In this document: piece after piece, positions 43,391-52,936 of the stretch
Position numbering within the stretch: the first letter of the stretch is position 1
How the letters are laid out: each line of letters opens with the position of its first letter
NCBI GenBank assembly: GCA_022732885.1
Contig: JAIJTS010000008.1
Span: 1 to 64,000, forward strand
Source: Atopobium sp.
Lineage (GTDB): Bacteria; Actinomycetota; Coriobacteriia; Coriobacteriales; Atopobiaceae
Length of the DNA: 64,000 nucleotides
Reading direction: 5' to 3'
Made by a program: the position numbers and the translations under genes
Notes under the pieces: generated by a model
Database searches by the model: none
Told to the model about the DNA's origin: nothing
The model's input: the letters and a program-made list of their open reading frames with translations, nothing else

Positions 43391-44110
43391 TTATTCTTCA
43401 AACGCTGTAGAAGTAATAAGCATCCTATGGCAATAAGGGCATTCGGCAATCTCAGAGCTGTGCTGAAGATCATGGAATGAACTTGGCTGCAGCTTGACGC
43501 GACAAACACTTGGAACATTACCTACAAGGTGCTCAACTGCCAGGCCCTTAAAACGTTTACGTGCGGCTTCATAACGCTCAAGCGTATTCGCAGAAATCTG
43601 AGCTGCAAGTTCTTCTCGAGACTTAGAGAGCTCAACAATCTCTGCTCGAAGTGCAGCAGAGTCAATTTCAAGAGACTCAGAGAGACTCTCGCGCTCGCTC
43701 ATAAGTTTTACCTGCAAGTCTTGAGCTGTCTGGTAAGCCTTCTTGCACTTCTCAAGCTCTTCTGCTTTTGCTGCAAGCTTAAAATCGCATTTCTCAATAT
43801 TCTTTGCCAAAGAAGAAAGCTGCTGATCAAAGTCTCTAAGAGCACGATGATTGGTAGCAGTTTCTACAGCAGCAGAAACCTCTTCTGTCTTTTGGACATA
43901 GTGGGCTCGCTGCTCATTGAGATCAGTTATATCAATTTCTACGTCTTTTTTAACGCCAAGTACCTGCTTAAGCTGAGAAGCAATCTTTTTCTCTGCAAGT
44001 TGGGCGTTTTTAATCTTTTGAACCTGGGGCATTGAGGCCAAGTTGGATGCGAGTTTTAGCAGCTGCAAATCAATATCCTGGAGCTGCATCAGATTAACAG
44101 ACTCACTCAT
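43391..44110 (-). CDS. Coiled-coil zinc-ribbon protein (CT398/zf-RING_7-like), degenerate ribbon
   Basis: A 239-aa protein, mostly a long antiparallel coiled coil (residues 5-170), ending in a short metal-ribbon region. The family usually has two CxxC pairs; here the first is reduced to VCRVKLQP (one Cys) and the second is CPYCHRMLI. Homologues are widespread and linked to envelope or nucleic-acid functions without a settled role. Fourteen bases separate it from coaBC, so the two are probably cotranscribed. Confidence 0.75.
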   Translation of the reverse strand: MSESVNLMQLQDIDLQLLKLASNLASMPQVQKIKNAQLAEKKIASQLKQVLGVKKDVEIDITDLNEQRAHYVQKTEEVSAAVETATNHRALRDFDQQLSSLAKNIEKCDFKLAAKAEELEKCKKAYQTAQDLQVKLMSERESLSESLEIDSAALRAEIVELSKSREELAAQISANTLERYEAARKRFKGLAVEHLVGNVPSVCRVKLQPSSFHDLQHSSEIAECPYCHRMLITSTAFEE

Positions 44111-44173
44111 AGGGCCTCCTCATATACGGTTACTCATCTAGTCTACCGTAAATAAGGAGATATCAGACGCAGA

Positions 44174-44200
44174 ACATACCTAATGCAGAGATTAGTATGT
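44174..44200 (-). terminator. Hairpin after the cysteine desulfurase gene
   Basis: ACATAC / GTATGT plus TAAT / ATTA with one bulged base and a six-base loop. No good T run, so it is a weak terminator or an mRNA structure. Confidence 0.4.
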
Positions 44201-44207
44201 GAAAAAT

Positions 44208-45356
44208 TTATCCAACAATCTGCAGCAAGGTTGCACAGAAGGCATCAAGGTTAGCCTCAGAAACGCGCTCGTCAAACGTAATGCGCAAGCTTCCTAAAGC
44301 TTCGTTTCTAGAGATGCCCATAGCACTTAAAACATGACTTGCATCAAGAGAACCTGAAGAACAAGCAGAACCAGCTGAGACTTCAAAACCCGCCTGGTCA
44401 AGCTTTAAGATAAGCGTCTCTGAGTCTATTGAGGGAACCACAATGCTGACCGTACCAGGCATGTGATCTTTGCCAGCGTAAGCCTCTGTAGTTGGAATAA
44501 TTTTAGGAGAAGCACAAAGAGTCTCATACACCTTATTGGCGCGCGCAGCAACGCTCTCCTGCGTTTGTGTAAGGTTGTCCTGACACCACTGAGCCGCGGC
44601 AGCAAAGGCCAAAGCACTCCGTACGTCCTGTGTGCCATGACGTCTGCCAGACTCTTGTCCCCCGCCGTAGCTCTGGGCCTTAAAGGGAACCTTTGAACGC
44701 ATAAGTACCGCAGCAATACCCAAAGGACCACCAATCTTATGGGCGGCTATAGTGAGGGCATCTACGTCTTCTACCTGAAGAGGAATACGACCAAAAGCCT
44801 GAACAGCATCAGTGTGGAAAAGTGCTCCCACCTTATGAGCGGCACGCGCAAGGTCTGCAACTGGCTGAATAACGCCCGTTTCATTGTTGGCATACATGAT
44901 AGAAACAAGAGCTACCGACTGATCCAAAAGACTCTCAAGTGCAGAAGCCTCAATCTTTCCCTGACGGTTAGGCTGAACAATTCTGACCTCAAAGCCCTTC
45001 TCGCGAAGCACCGGTGCAAGATCCAAAATAGAATCGTGTTCAATTGCCGAGAAAACCACCGTGTTGCGCTTGTGATCCTTGTTGCGAATGCCTTCTGCCA
45101 TTCCAAGAACAGAGAGGTTATTGCCTTCAGTTCCGCCGGAGCAAAAGATCACGTCAGGAGCTCTAAACTTACCACCCACTACGCGTGCGATAACACCACG
45201 AGCACCATCAAGCTCTCGCGCTGCTTGACGACCAAGCGAGTGCAAAGAATTTGGGTTCACCCCAGCAATAGGTGAAGCTTCATAGGTTTTCTCGGCATTG
45301 AGTGCCTCTGGGCGCATTGGAGCTGAGGCAGCATAGTCTAGGTATACGTAATCCAT
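44208..45356 (-). CDS. Cysteine desulfurase (NifS/IscS family)
   Basis: PLP enzyme that takes sulphur from cysteine for Fe-S clusters or tRNA thiolation. Visible: YLDYAASAPMRPEAL, SGGTEGNNLSVLG, the PLP-binding Asp/His region HTDAVQAFGRI, the PLP lysine in TIAAHKIGGP, GGGQESGRRHGTQDV, and the active cysteine in SAGSACSSGSLDASHVL. 382 aa. No iscU, sufU or mnmA (its usual partners) is adjacent, so the acceptor is not apparent from this window. Confidence 0.93.
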   Translation of the reverse strand: MDYVYLDYAASAPMRPEALNAEKTYEASPIAGVNPNSLHSLGRQAARELDGARGVIARVVGGKFRAPDVIFCSGGTEGNNLSVLGMAEGIRNKDHKRNTVVFSAIEHDSILDLAPVLREKGFEVRIVQPNRQGKIEASALESLLDQSVALVSIMYANNETGVIQPVADLARAAHKVGALFHTDAVQAFGRIPLQVEDVDALTIAAHKIGGPLGIAAVLMRSKVPFKAQSYGGGQESGRRHGTQDVRSALAFAAAAQWCQDNLTQTQESVAARANKVYETLCASPKIIPTTEAYAGKDHMPGTVSIVVPSIDSETLILKLDQAGFEVSAGSACSSGSLDASHVLSAMGISRNEALGSLRITFDERVSEANLDAFCATLLQIVG

Positions 45357-45415
45357 AACGTGTTTCTGTTGATTTAATCTTGGTAATCTGGCGTAACTAA
45401 TGCTTGAGGCGCAGT

Positions 45416-46090
45416 CTAGCCTTGAACAGTAAGGGCGGACTCACCAGCGTTGCGGATTGACTCGATGGTTGCACCGCGGTCATCTTGGCCAAACACAGCA
45501 CTACCCGCAACAAGCATATCAGCGCCAGCGGCTACAACATCAGCTGCGTTAGCGGCACTAATACCACCGTCAACCTCAATCAGAGGATTAACGTTGTGCT
45601 TACGGCAGAGCGCTTTCAGAGCCTTGAGCTTCTCAAGTGAGTGAGGAATAAACTTCTGACCACTAAAACCAGGGTTAACTGTCATGATAAGCACCAGGTC
45701 AAGGTCTTCAATAAGATCCTCAAGAACATTTACGGGAGTGCCTGGGCAAAGAGAAATACCAGCCTTGGCTTCGGAGTCTTTGATGAGGTGGATAAGGCGA
45801 TGTGCATGAACTTCAGCCTCGTAGTGGAAAGTAACCACATCAGCACCACGGTCTAAGAACAGAGGTGCAATCTCAGACGGATTGGTGACCATCAGATGGA
45901 CATCAATGGGCAGCTCAGAGGACTTTTTGCAGTACGAGAAAATATCTGGTCCAAACGAAATATTGGGAACAAAGTGACCATCCATCACGTCGTAATGGAT
46001 GTAGTCAGCGTTTGCAATTGAATCAAGCTCACTCTTAAGCTTGGAGAAATCTGCGGATAGAACAGATGGTGCCACCAGAACATTATTCAT
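45416..46090 (-). CDS. rpe: Ribulose-phosphate 3-epimerase
   Basis: Pentose phosphate pathway enzyme interconverting ribulose-5-P and xylulose-5-P. TIM-barrel of 224 aa with the family signatures APSVLSADFSKL, IHYDVMDGHFVPNISFGPD (metal ligands His, Asp), DVHLMVTNP, MTVNPGFSGQKFI and VDGGISAANA. Ten bases from gpsA; part of the long minus-strand block. Confidence 0.97.
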   Translation of the reverse strand: MNNVLVAPSVLSADFSKLKSELDSIANADYIHYDVMDGHFVPNISFGPDIFSYCKKSSELPIDVHLMVTNPSEIAPLFLDRGADVVTFHYEAEVHAHRLIHLIKDSEAKAGISLCPGTPVNVLEDLIEDLDLVLIMTVNPGFSGQKFIPHSLEKLKALKALCRKHNVNPLIEVDGGISAANAADVVAAGADMLVAGSAVFGQDDRGATIESIRNAGESALTVQG

Positions 46091-46100
46091 TAAAACTCTC

Positions 46101-47111
46101 CTATCGAGTCATTCCATAAAATTCTTCATTAGGAAGACGATTTGTAAGACGAGAAGTAATATCTTCTGGCGTAGCACCTTCATAAAGCACCGCATGAACA
46201 GCAGCAGTGATAGGCATCTCAACATTCATCTGTTGACCAAGCTCATAAAGACCAATAACAGCTTGAGCGCCCTCAACAACCATGCCTGTTTCTTCTTGAT
46301 AAGACTGTAAGGTTTTACCTTTGACCAGAGCTTCTCCAAAGGTTCTATTTCTAGAATGCTTGGAGGTGCAGGTTGCTACCAGGTCTCCCATGCCAGCAAG
46401 ACCCATGCAGGTAAGTGGATCTCCACCAATAGCACACACCACGCGACCAAGTTCTGCAAGACCTCGAGTCATCAGGGCAGCAAGGGCGTTGTCGCCGTTT
46501 CCTAGCCCAACAGCAATACCGCAGGCAATAGCAACAACGTTTTTAGCCGCTGCACAAGCCTCAACACCGCGGACATCAGAGCTAATGTATGTTCTGAAGT
46601 ATGGTCGAGAAAGCAGTGCCTGGAAGCGCTTAGCAACCTCGGCATCTTCAGAGGCTACAACAGCTGCAGAGATTCCCTGTTTGATAACCTCTTCAGCATG
46701 ATTTGGGCCAGAAAGCACTGCAATTCTTTCTGGGTGACCAAGTTCATCAGCAGCTACCTCGTGCATAAGCTTATGAGAACCAGACTCCATGCCCTTTGAG
46801 AGAATCAAAACATCAACCTCAGGGTCAAGATAAGGTGCACAAGCAGCGCAAACAGAGCGAAGAAAAGCAGATGGGGCTGCCATAACAACAGCATCTGCAT
46901 TTGCTAGAGCTTCTGCTTCACTGGTAGTAGATACAACATTATGAGGAAGCTCAGAATCAGAAAGATGTCTGCAGTTAACGTGATCTCTATTGATGGATTC
47001 TGTAACATCAGCCTCTCTTGACCAAATGACAACCTTGTCAGATGTAGAAGCAAGTAGTGTTGAAAGTGCGGTGCCCCAAGAGCCCGAACCAATAACAGCA
47101 ACTTTTTTCAT
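46101..47111 (-). CDS. gpsA: Glycerol-3-phosphate dehydrogenase [NAD(P)+]
   Basis: Makes sn-glycerol-3-phosphate from dihydroxyacetone phosphate for phospholipid synthesis. NAD-binding GSGSWGTALSTLLA at the N-terminus, ILSKGMESG, LSGPNHAEEV, the catalytic lysine segment AAAKNVVAIACGIAVGLGNGDNALAAL in pieces, and GMGDLVATCTSKHSRNRTFG. 336 aa. Two bases upstream is plsY, which uses its product, a functional pair. Confidence 0.97.
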   Translation of the reverse strand: MKKVAVIGSGSWGTALSTLLASTSDKVVIWSREADVTESINRDHVNCRHLSDSELPHNVVSTTSEAEALANADAVVMAAPSAFLRSVCAACAPYLDPEVDVLILSKGMESGSHKLMHEVAADELGHPERIAVLSGPNHAEEVIKQGISAAVVASEDAEVAKRFQALLSRPYFRTYISSDVRGVEACAAAKNVVAIACGIAVGLGNGDNALAALMTRGLAELGRVVCAIGGDPLTCMGLAGMGDLVATCTSKHSRNRTFGEALVKGKTLQSYQEETGMVVEGAQAVIGLYELGQQMNVEMPITAAVHAVLYEGATPEDITSRLTNRLPNEEFYGMTR

Positions 47112-47113
47112 AA

Positions 47114-47776
47114 TTACTTATCCTTTTTCTTATCACCAAATGAGAATTTGCTTTCGTTACCAGCATTAAGACGATTGATATTCTCGCGATGTGCCCAAAT
47201 AACTGAAGCAGCAACTACAAACACTGGAATGGTGGCTACAGGATCCATTCCAAACAAAAGACAAAATAGAGGTATAGCTACTGCAGCGCCAATAGAGCCA
47301 AGCGAAACGTACTTAGTTGGTACGGCAAGCGTAATAAACACAGCAAGGGCTACCAGAGCAGCAAGTGGACTTACCGCAAGTCCACCACCAAATCCAACTG
47401 CAATTCCCTTACCTCCATGGAAATGAAGCCATGGGGAGAATATATGACCAAGTACACAGCAGGCATACACAAAAGAAATGATGAGCTCTGCCTCTGCGTG
47501 CTCGTTTCCCGAGACCAGCGGAGTAAAACCTTGGGCTCCCAAGAACCAACGGACTAGCATGACACTGATAATGCCTTTGCCCGCATCGCACAAAAGCGTA
47601 AGAACACCTGCTGCTTTACCAGCGTTTCGAGCAACATTGGTTGTACCAATATTTCCTGATCCAAGCTTACGGATGTCTTCATGTGCCATAACGCTTGCAA
47701 TAATCAAACCAAATGGGATGCCGCCCAAAGCAAACGCAATCAGTCCAAAAATAAGAGCAACAACAATTCCAGCCAT
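47114..47776 (-). CDS. plsY: Acyl-phosphate:glycerol-3-phosphate acyltransferase PlsY
   Basis: Membrane enzyme for the first acylation of glycerol-3-phosphate. The three conserved loops are visible: GSGNIGTTNVARNAGK, FHGGKGIAVGFG, and the third near WAHRENINRL. Five or more hydrophobic helices; 220 aa. It overlaps der by one base and precedes gpsA by two. PlsY requires acyl-phosphate from PlsX, which is not in this window. Confidence 0.96.
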   Translation of the reverse strand: MAGIVVALIFGLIAFALGGIPFGLIIASVMAHEDIRKLGSGNIGTTNVARNAGKAAGVLTLLCDAGKGIISVMLVRWFLGAQGFTPLVSGNEHAEAELIISFVYACCVLGHIFSPWLHFHGGKGIAVGFGGGLAVSPLAALVALAVFITLAVPTKYVSLGSIGAAVAIPLFCLLFGMDPVATIPVFVVAASVIWAHRENINRLNAGNESKFSFGDKKKDK

Positions 47777-49101
47777 TAGTTAGACTCAACCTTCTTACGG
47801 AACTTCAATCGAATAGGTGTACCAATCAGAGAGAACTTCTCGCGAAGCCTATTTTCTATAAAGCGCTCATAGTTATCGTCAATAAGGTCTGGAGCATTGC
47901 ACCAGAACGAGATAACAGGAGGCTTGGAGCCTGTCTGGGTAGCATACTGAATCTTGAGACGACGTCCGCGGTCAGAAACCGTGTGTCCACCCTCTCTAAT
48001 CTGGGCGAGAAGCTCGTTCAGCTCAGAGGTCTTAAGTTGGATAGCACGGGACTCTGCAGCCGAAAGAGCAGCAGAAAGAACCTTATCAATAGAGCGTCCA
48101 GTAAGTGCAGAAACGTTAATGGAAGCAATCCAAGGAGCAAAGGCCAGGCGCTTTGCCACAGATGCTGCAACCTCATCACGCTTTGATTCAGAGTCAATAA
48201 GGTCCCACTTGTTAAGCAGGAGCACCAGCGCGCATCCACGCTCGACGGCCATGTTTGCAAGCTTTTGGTCCTGCTCGGTTACGCCAACAGAGGCATCAAC
48301 AACAAGAAGGCAGACGTCTGCGCGGTCCATTGCCTGCAGGCCTCTAACCAGACTGTAGTACTCAACATCCTCGTGTACCTGGCTCTTCTTACGGATACCT
48401 GCGGTATCAACAAGGCGAATAGAAGTTCCTTTCCATTCAATCATGGTGTCAATAGCATCACGTGTTGTACCAGCAACATCAGAAACAATGGAACGCTTTT
48501 TGTTAGCCAAGCGGTTTGCAAGCGAAGACTTACCCACGTTTGGACGACCAATAATTGCAAGGTTAAGAATACCGTCATCTTCTGGCTCTTCATCAGCCTC
48601 AGGAAAAGCGTTGACAATGTCGTCCAGCAAATCACCAGTACCGTGACCATGTGAGGCAGAAAGAGGCAGAGGCTCACCGCAACCAAGTGCGTAGAAGTCC
48701 CAAAGACCGTCCTGCTCAGTTGCAGGGTTGTCTTTCTTGTTTACCACCAAAAATACGGGCTTGGTAGTCTTGCGGACAATACGAGCAACTTCTTCGTCTT
48801 CGTCAGTAACGCCCGTAGTGCCATCTACCACAAAGACAATAACGTCAGCCTCTTCACAGGCAAGAAGCGCCTGCTCACGAATGTGTGGAGCAAAGCGATC
48901 TTGCGACTTAATTGATTCAATTCCACCGGTATCAATGAGCTTAAACTCACGACCATTCCAGTCAGCGTCGTGGTATGAGCGGTCTCGGGTTACTCCCCTA
49001 GACTCGTGCACAATTGCATCGCGTTTCTCGGCAATTCTATTGACCAGCGTGGACTTACCAACATTAGGGCGTCCAACAATAGCAACAATGGGCTTAGCCA
49101 T
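47776..49101 (-). CDS. der: Ribosome biogenesis GTPase Der
   Basis: Essential tandem-GTPase protein of 50S subunit assembly. Two G domains: GRPNVGKSTLVN with DTGGIES and NKKD, and GRPNVGKSSLANRL with DTAGIRKK and NKWD, followed by a KH-like C-terminal domain (RLKIQYATQTGSKPPVISFW). 441 aa is standard. Terminal stop overlaps the plsY start by one base. Confidence 0.97.
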   Translation of the reverse strand: MAKPIVAIVGRPNVGKSTLVNRIAEKRDAIVHESRGVTRDRSYHDADWNGREFKLIDTGGIESIKSQDRFAPHIREQALLACEEADVIVFVVDGTTGVTDEDEEVARIVRKTTKPVFLVVNKKDNPATEQDGLWDFYALGCGEPLPLSASHGHGTGDLLDDIVNAFPEADEEPEDDGILNLAIIGRPNVGKSSLANRLANKKRSIVSDVAGTTRDAIDTMIEWKGTSIRLVDTAGIRKKSQVHEDVEYYSLVRGLQAMDRADVCLLVVDASVGVTEQDQKLANMAVERGCALVLLLNKWDLIDSESKRDEVAASVAKRLAFAPWIASINVSALTGRSIDKVLSAALSAAESRAIQLKTSELNELLAQIREGGHTVSDRGRRLKIQYATQTGSKPPVISFWCNAPDLIDDNYERFIENRLREKFSLIGTPIRLKFRKKVESN

Positions 49102-49147
49102 GTCTCACCTTTCATTCAGTTGTTTTAATGATACCAGCAATACGTGG

Positions 49148-50530
49148 CTAATCCCACTCTTTGAGTGCTTTAATGCATGACTGAGCAATGTTTGTGGGAC
49201 CAGGAATTGACATGATTACTTTTGCTCCGCGAGCCTCTAGCTGCGCAGTTAAATCGTCTAGTGACATGCCATCAAGGGTGACTTTATCAAAGTTAAACAT
49301 GACCTCAGGAAGCACTACCAAGACATTAGTTAAGTCCTCTGGTACCTGAGCGAGAAGATCAACGGCGCAGATAAGTCCTGTGACATTAACGTCTCCACCA
49401 AAGAAATCGTTGAGCACAGCAAAGGTAGAAACGTTTCCGTTAGCTGACCAATTATCACAGAAGGTTTGAATGGTTTGCTGAGCTGCCTCGCCTACAATCA
49501 ACAAAATCTGGCGAGAACGGGTGGAAAGATACGTATCTGCCTCATCAAGCGCAATACGCATAGTGTCGCAGACCTCTTCAGCCTCGTCGAGGAAGCTTCT
49601 GAGCATGCCAATACCGTCATAGAACTGGGGATAACCGTCATAGGTATACGCAGGTGGAATAGGTAGCTGGGCGTCTACGTAAAACTCGTCAGAGAGCTGA
49701 AAACGCGTAATGCCCAAAGAGGCGCGCGCACGTTTTTGGTAAGGCTCAACAATTTTGACTACAGAACGAGACAGCTCCACATCATCAGAATAGGAATGCG
49801 TAAAGCGTTTGGAATCTTTGGTGTAGCCAAGCGGAACAATGGCCAGCGAGGTAATCTGCTGGTGAGCCTCTACCCAATCAAGTGTTTTATCAAGTTCTTC
49901 GCCGTCATTGATATTAGGACAGAGAACAATCTGGCCATGAATCTCAATACCAGCATCCATGAGTTTCTCGAGAACTTCAATGCCCCTAGCAGCGCGTGCA
50001 CCAATCAAATTGCGGCGGACATCAGGTGAGATTGCATGTAGCGAGACATTCATAGGCTCAAGCTTATGAGAGATGATGCGTTCAACGTCTTCATCGGTAA
50101 GATTAGTGAGCGTAACAAAATTGCCCTGCAAGAAGCTTAGGCGATAATCGTCATCTCTAATAGAAAGTGAAGGGCGCATGTCCTCTGGCAGCATGGCCAT
50201 AAAGCAGAACTGGCAAGCGTTTACGCACGTCTTGATGCCATCAAAGAGCACATCAACAAAATCAACGCCCCAGTCTTCTCCGGACTCACGCTCAAGCACG
50301 CACTCGTAGCGCTCATCATCACCAGGAACAGAAACTTCGAGCTCACAGATAGAGCCGTCGGCTTCCCAACGCCAATCAATCAGGTCTTTTGGTACTACAC
50401 CATTGACCTTCTCGATAATCATGCCTGGCTCAAGACCAGCCTTCCACGCAGGACTACCCTCTTCAACGGACTCAATGAGCGCACCAAGTCCACCAGATTT
50501 TGTATTGCCGTAGTCTGCGCGCTGTTCCAT
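49148..50530 (-). CDS. PDZ/radical-SAM-like DUF512 iron-sulphur protein
   Basis: A 460-aa protein of the widespread DUF512 family. N-terminal PDZ-like domain (LIESVEEGSPAWKAGLEPGM), a radical-SAM-like core with cysteine motif CVNACQFCF (CxxxCxxC) and LSFLQGNFVTLTNL, then the C-terminal DUF512 region. Members are predicted SAM enzymes of unknown reaction, and the gene is often next to der in anaerobes, as here. A proteolysis- or translation-linked modification role is a guess. Two bases from ispH. Confidence 0.88.
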   Translation of the reverse strand: MEQRADYGNTKSGGLGALIESVEEGSPAWKAGLEPGMIIEKVNGVVPKDLIDWRWEADGSICELEVSVPGDDERYECVLERESGEDWGVDFVDVLFDGIKTCVNACQFCFMAMLPEDMRPSLSIRDDDYRLSFLQGNFVTLTNLTDEDVERIISHKLEPMNVSLHAISPDVRRNLIGARAARGIEVLEKLMDAGIEIHGQIVLCPNINDGEELDKTLDWVEAHQQITSLAIVPLGYTKDSKRFTHSYSDDVELSRSVVKIVEPYQKRARASLGITRFQLSDEFYVDAQLPIPPAYTYDGYPQFYDGIGMLRSFLDEAEEVCDTMRIALDEADTYLSTRSRQILLIVGEAAQQTIQTFCDNWSANGNVSTFAVLNDFFGGDVNVTGLICAVDLLAQVPEDLTNVLVVLPEVMFNFDKVTLDGMSLDDLTAQLEARGAKVIMSIPGPTNIAQSCIKALKEWD

Positions 50531-50531
50531 A

Positions 50532-51386
50532 TTAGGCGCCTACGATTTGTTCAATAGCTGATTTAACTGCGTTGATATGAGCCTCTGGTGTTGAAGCACC
50601 TGCAGTAATACCAATATGCTCCGCGCCTTCAAACCAAGAAGCCTCCAGCTCATCAGCGCCTTCTATGTGGTAGGTTGAAGGGCAATAGAGCTTTGAAATC
50701 TCAGCCAAACGAGTGGTATTAGCAGAAATCCTGCCGCCAATGATAATCATGACGTCGGATTCTTTTGCAAGCCTCATGCACGAGTCCTGATGTCCTGCAG
50801 TGGCCTCGCAGATGGTGTTCATAACCCTAAGCTCGTCAACAAGCGGAAGAACCGCGTTAACCACCTCAGAAAGCTTTGCTGCGCTCATGGTGGTCTGAAC
50901 TACCAAACCAACCTTCTTTGCAGCTCTCATAGCATCTGCCTGAGCAGCAACCTCTTCCACAGAGTCTATGGCCAAAGAGCCTGGTACGTGGGCAAGAGTT
51001 GCCTCTACCTCGGGATGCCCGGACTCTCCCACCACATACACGGCATAGCCCTGCTTGGCGAGAAGTTCTGCAGCTCCGTGAGCTTTCTTTACAAACGGAC
51101 AAGTTGCATCAAGCACGTCAACACAGCCGTCCTTGGCAATCTGCTCTTCTTGAGGGGTTACGCCATGGGTGCGCAACAATAGCGCACTTCCTGCAGCTTC
51201 AGAAGCGGAATCAACTACCTCTACACCCTGGTCTTTAAGAGAAGTAACAACACGAGGGTTATGAATAAGCGGACCAAGCGTACGCACAGGTGCATGAGCG
51301 TCTTTGACGGCCTGCTGGACCATCTGAAGAGCTCTTTCTACACCATAACAAGCACCGGCTTCATCGGCAATTTTAATAGTAGGCAC
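50532..51386 (-). CDS. ispH: 4-hydroxy-3-methylbut-2-enyl diphosphate reductase
   Basis: Last enzyme of the MEP isoprenoid pathway, giving IPP and DMAPP. The three [4Fe-4S] cysteines are in EAGACYGVERAL, LDATCPFVKKAH and NTICEATAGHQ; the substrate His is in LIHNPRVV. 284 aa, no fused S1 domain. Five bases separate it from the cmk-plsC fusion; this order is common in clostridia and Coriobacteria. DMAPP feeds MiaA encoded earlier in the window. Confidence 0.96.
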   Translation of the reverse strand: MPTIKIADEAGACYGVERALQMVQQAVKDAHAPVRTLGPLIHNPRVVTSLKDQGVEVVDSASEAAGSALLLRTHGVTPQEEQIAKDGCVDVLDATCPFVKKAHGAAELLAKQGYAVYVVGESGHPEVEATLAHVPGSLAIDSVEEVAAQADAMRAAKKVGLVVQTTMSAAKLSEVVNAVLPLVDELRVMNTICEATAGHQDSCMRLAKESDVMIIIGGRISANTTRLAEISKLYCPSTYHIEGADELEASWFEGAEHIGITAGASTPEAHINAVKSAIEQIVGA

Positions 51387-51391
51387 CAGAA

Positions 51392-52936
51392 CTAATTCCT
51401 TCCGGGATGCTCTTTGAGCATTGCATCTCGTAGCTCGTATACCCGCTCCATGGCCATTTCTTCCATCTCTTTTGCCTGATCTTTTCGTTTAGTAGAAGTC
51501 AGATCACTAAAAGAAACCTTCTTATCAGCGCGAAAATAAACCTTAACCGGCTTAACCAACGGAGAGCCTTTTTTCTTAATATCAATAGCACCAATAATGG
51601 CCAGCGGCTGAACATCTACCTTAGCAAGTTGGGCAATAAGGGCAAAACCTCCGTGAGTTTCTCCACGCTCTGTATTGCTTCTAACTCGTGTACCCTCAGG
51701 GTAGATCAGAAGCATTTCTCCCCTAGAAAGCGCAGTAGTGGCACGACGAATTGCCTTCATATCGGCAGTTCCACGGTCTACTGGGATACCGCCAAGTCTA
51801 GAGAGCGCCCACTGAAGTGGTTTGAATTTGTTGAACTCACTCTTGTAAATGGTCCTAACGGGGATGCCATGAACAAACAGGTGAACAACGGTAACAATAG
51901 GGTCCAAAAACGTTGGATGATTCATGATAAGAACACGAGGGGTCTTATCGCCTACAAAGAGCTGGTCATTTTCCCAACGCCACCTAAACCAGATTTTTGT
52001 AATCAGTCCAAGCACACCTACTGCTAACCACTTAAAGAACTTGGCTGTTACTGGAAAATCAGCAAGGGCTGTGTCGTAATAATCGTCAAATGAGTTTCCG
52101 CCAAAAGGACGCAAACGCTTAGACGCTGTTGCTATAGAAGATTTTTTCTCAGAGCGCTTACACTCTTCTGTGTGAGACTTCCCGTCATCAGAAGAGTTAT
52201 TTTCTGATCCATTTTCCTGGTGAGAAGATCTGTGATTACGAGCATCTCTTTTACCAAGACCTGGGTGCAGGGCAATAATGGCTGCAATAACCTCTTCAAC
52301 AGATAGCGAAGAAGAGTCAATATGATGGGCATCTTCTGCCGCTCGAAGTGGTGCCGCCTTACGCTCAGAGTCGGCCTTATCACGAGCCTTAATATCCTCA
52401 AGAATCTTCTCTTCGCTCTTGGCGTCTACCTTGGCATCGTTACCAGTAGCCGCATCTCCACCTTGACGCTGAACAGCGCGACGGTGAGCGCGAGCGGCAG
52501 GGTCTGCAGTCAAGAAAACCTTTACATCGGCCTCTGGAAATACCACGGTACCAATGTCACGACCTTCAGCAACTACATCGCCATTCTCGCCAGCACGTCG
52601 CTGAAGTGTAACCATAGCCTCGCGGACCTCAGGAATAGCCGCAACGGTACTGACGTTTCTATCCACCTCTGGGGTACGAATCTCTGCTGTAACGTTAGAG
52701 CCATTTGCATAGACGGTCTGACCAGTTGCAGAGTTACCAAAAGAGATGCTAATGCTGCGTGCAACCTGAATGATCTTCTCGGTGTCAGTCATATCAATGC
52801 CCTGACGTAGGCATTCTACGGTTACCGAGCGATACATAGCGCCTGTATCAAGAAAAATAAGATTTAGGCGATCAGAAAGTGCGCGAGCAACCGTAGACTT
52901 TCCGGAGCCTGCTGGGCCGTCAATAGCAACAATCAT
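51392..52936 (-). CDS. Fusion of cytidylate kinase and 1-acylglycerol-3-phosphate acyltransferase
   Basis: A 514-aa two-domain protein. Residues 1-225 are CMP kinase: P-loop GPAGSGKSTVARAL, LDTGAMYRSVT, GRDIGTVVFPEADVKVFLTA and RDKADSERKAAPL. After a polar Ser/Glu/Lys-rich linker (about 230-285) the rest is a PlsC acyltransferase: NHPTFLD (HX4D), GIPVDRG and LLIYPEGTR, with a hydrophobic segment before it. It joins pyrimidine nucleotide supply to phosphatidate synthesis in one chain; separate cmk and plsC are adjacent in many relatives. Coupled by one-base overlap to the phosphatase gene upstream. Confidence 0.94.
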   Translation of the reverse strand: MIVAIDGPAGSGKSTVARALSDRLNLIFLDTGAMYRSVTVECLRQGIDMTDTEKIIQVARSISISFGNSATGQTVYANGSNVTAEIRTPEVDRNVSTVAAIPEVREAMVTLQRRAGENGDVVAEGRDIGTVVFPEADVKVFLTADPAARAHRRAVQRQGGDAATGNDAKVDAKSEEKILEDIKARDKADSERKAAPLRAAEDAHHIDSSSLSVEEVIAAIIALHPGLGKRDARNHRSSHQENGSENNSSDDGKSHTEECKRSEKKSSIATASKRLRPFGGNSFDDYYDTALADFPVTAKFFKWLAVGVLGLITKIWFRWRWENDQLFVGDKTPRVLIMNHPTFLDPIVTVVHLFVHGIPVRTIYKSEFNKFKPLQWALSRLGGIPVDRGTADMKAIRRATTALSRGEMLLIYPEGTRVRSNTERGETHGGFALIAQLAKVDVQPLAIIGAIDIKKKGSPLVKPVKVYFRADKKVSFSDLTSTKRKDQAKEMEEMAMERVYELRDAMLKEHPGRN

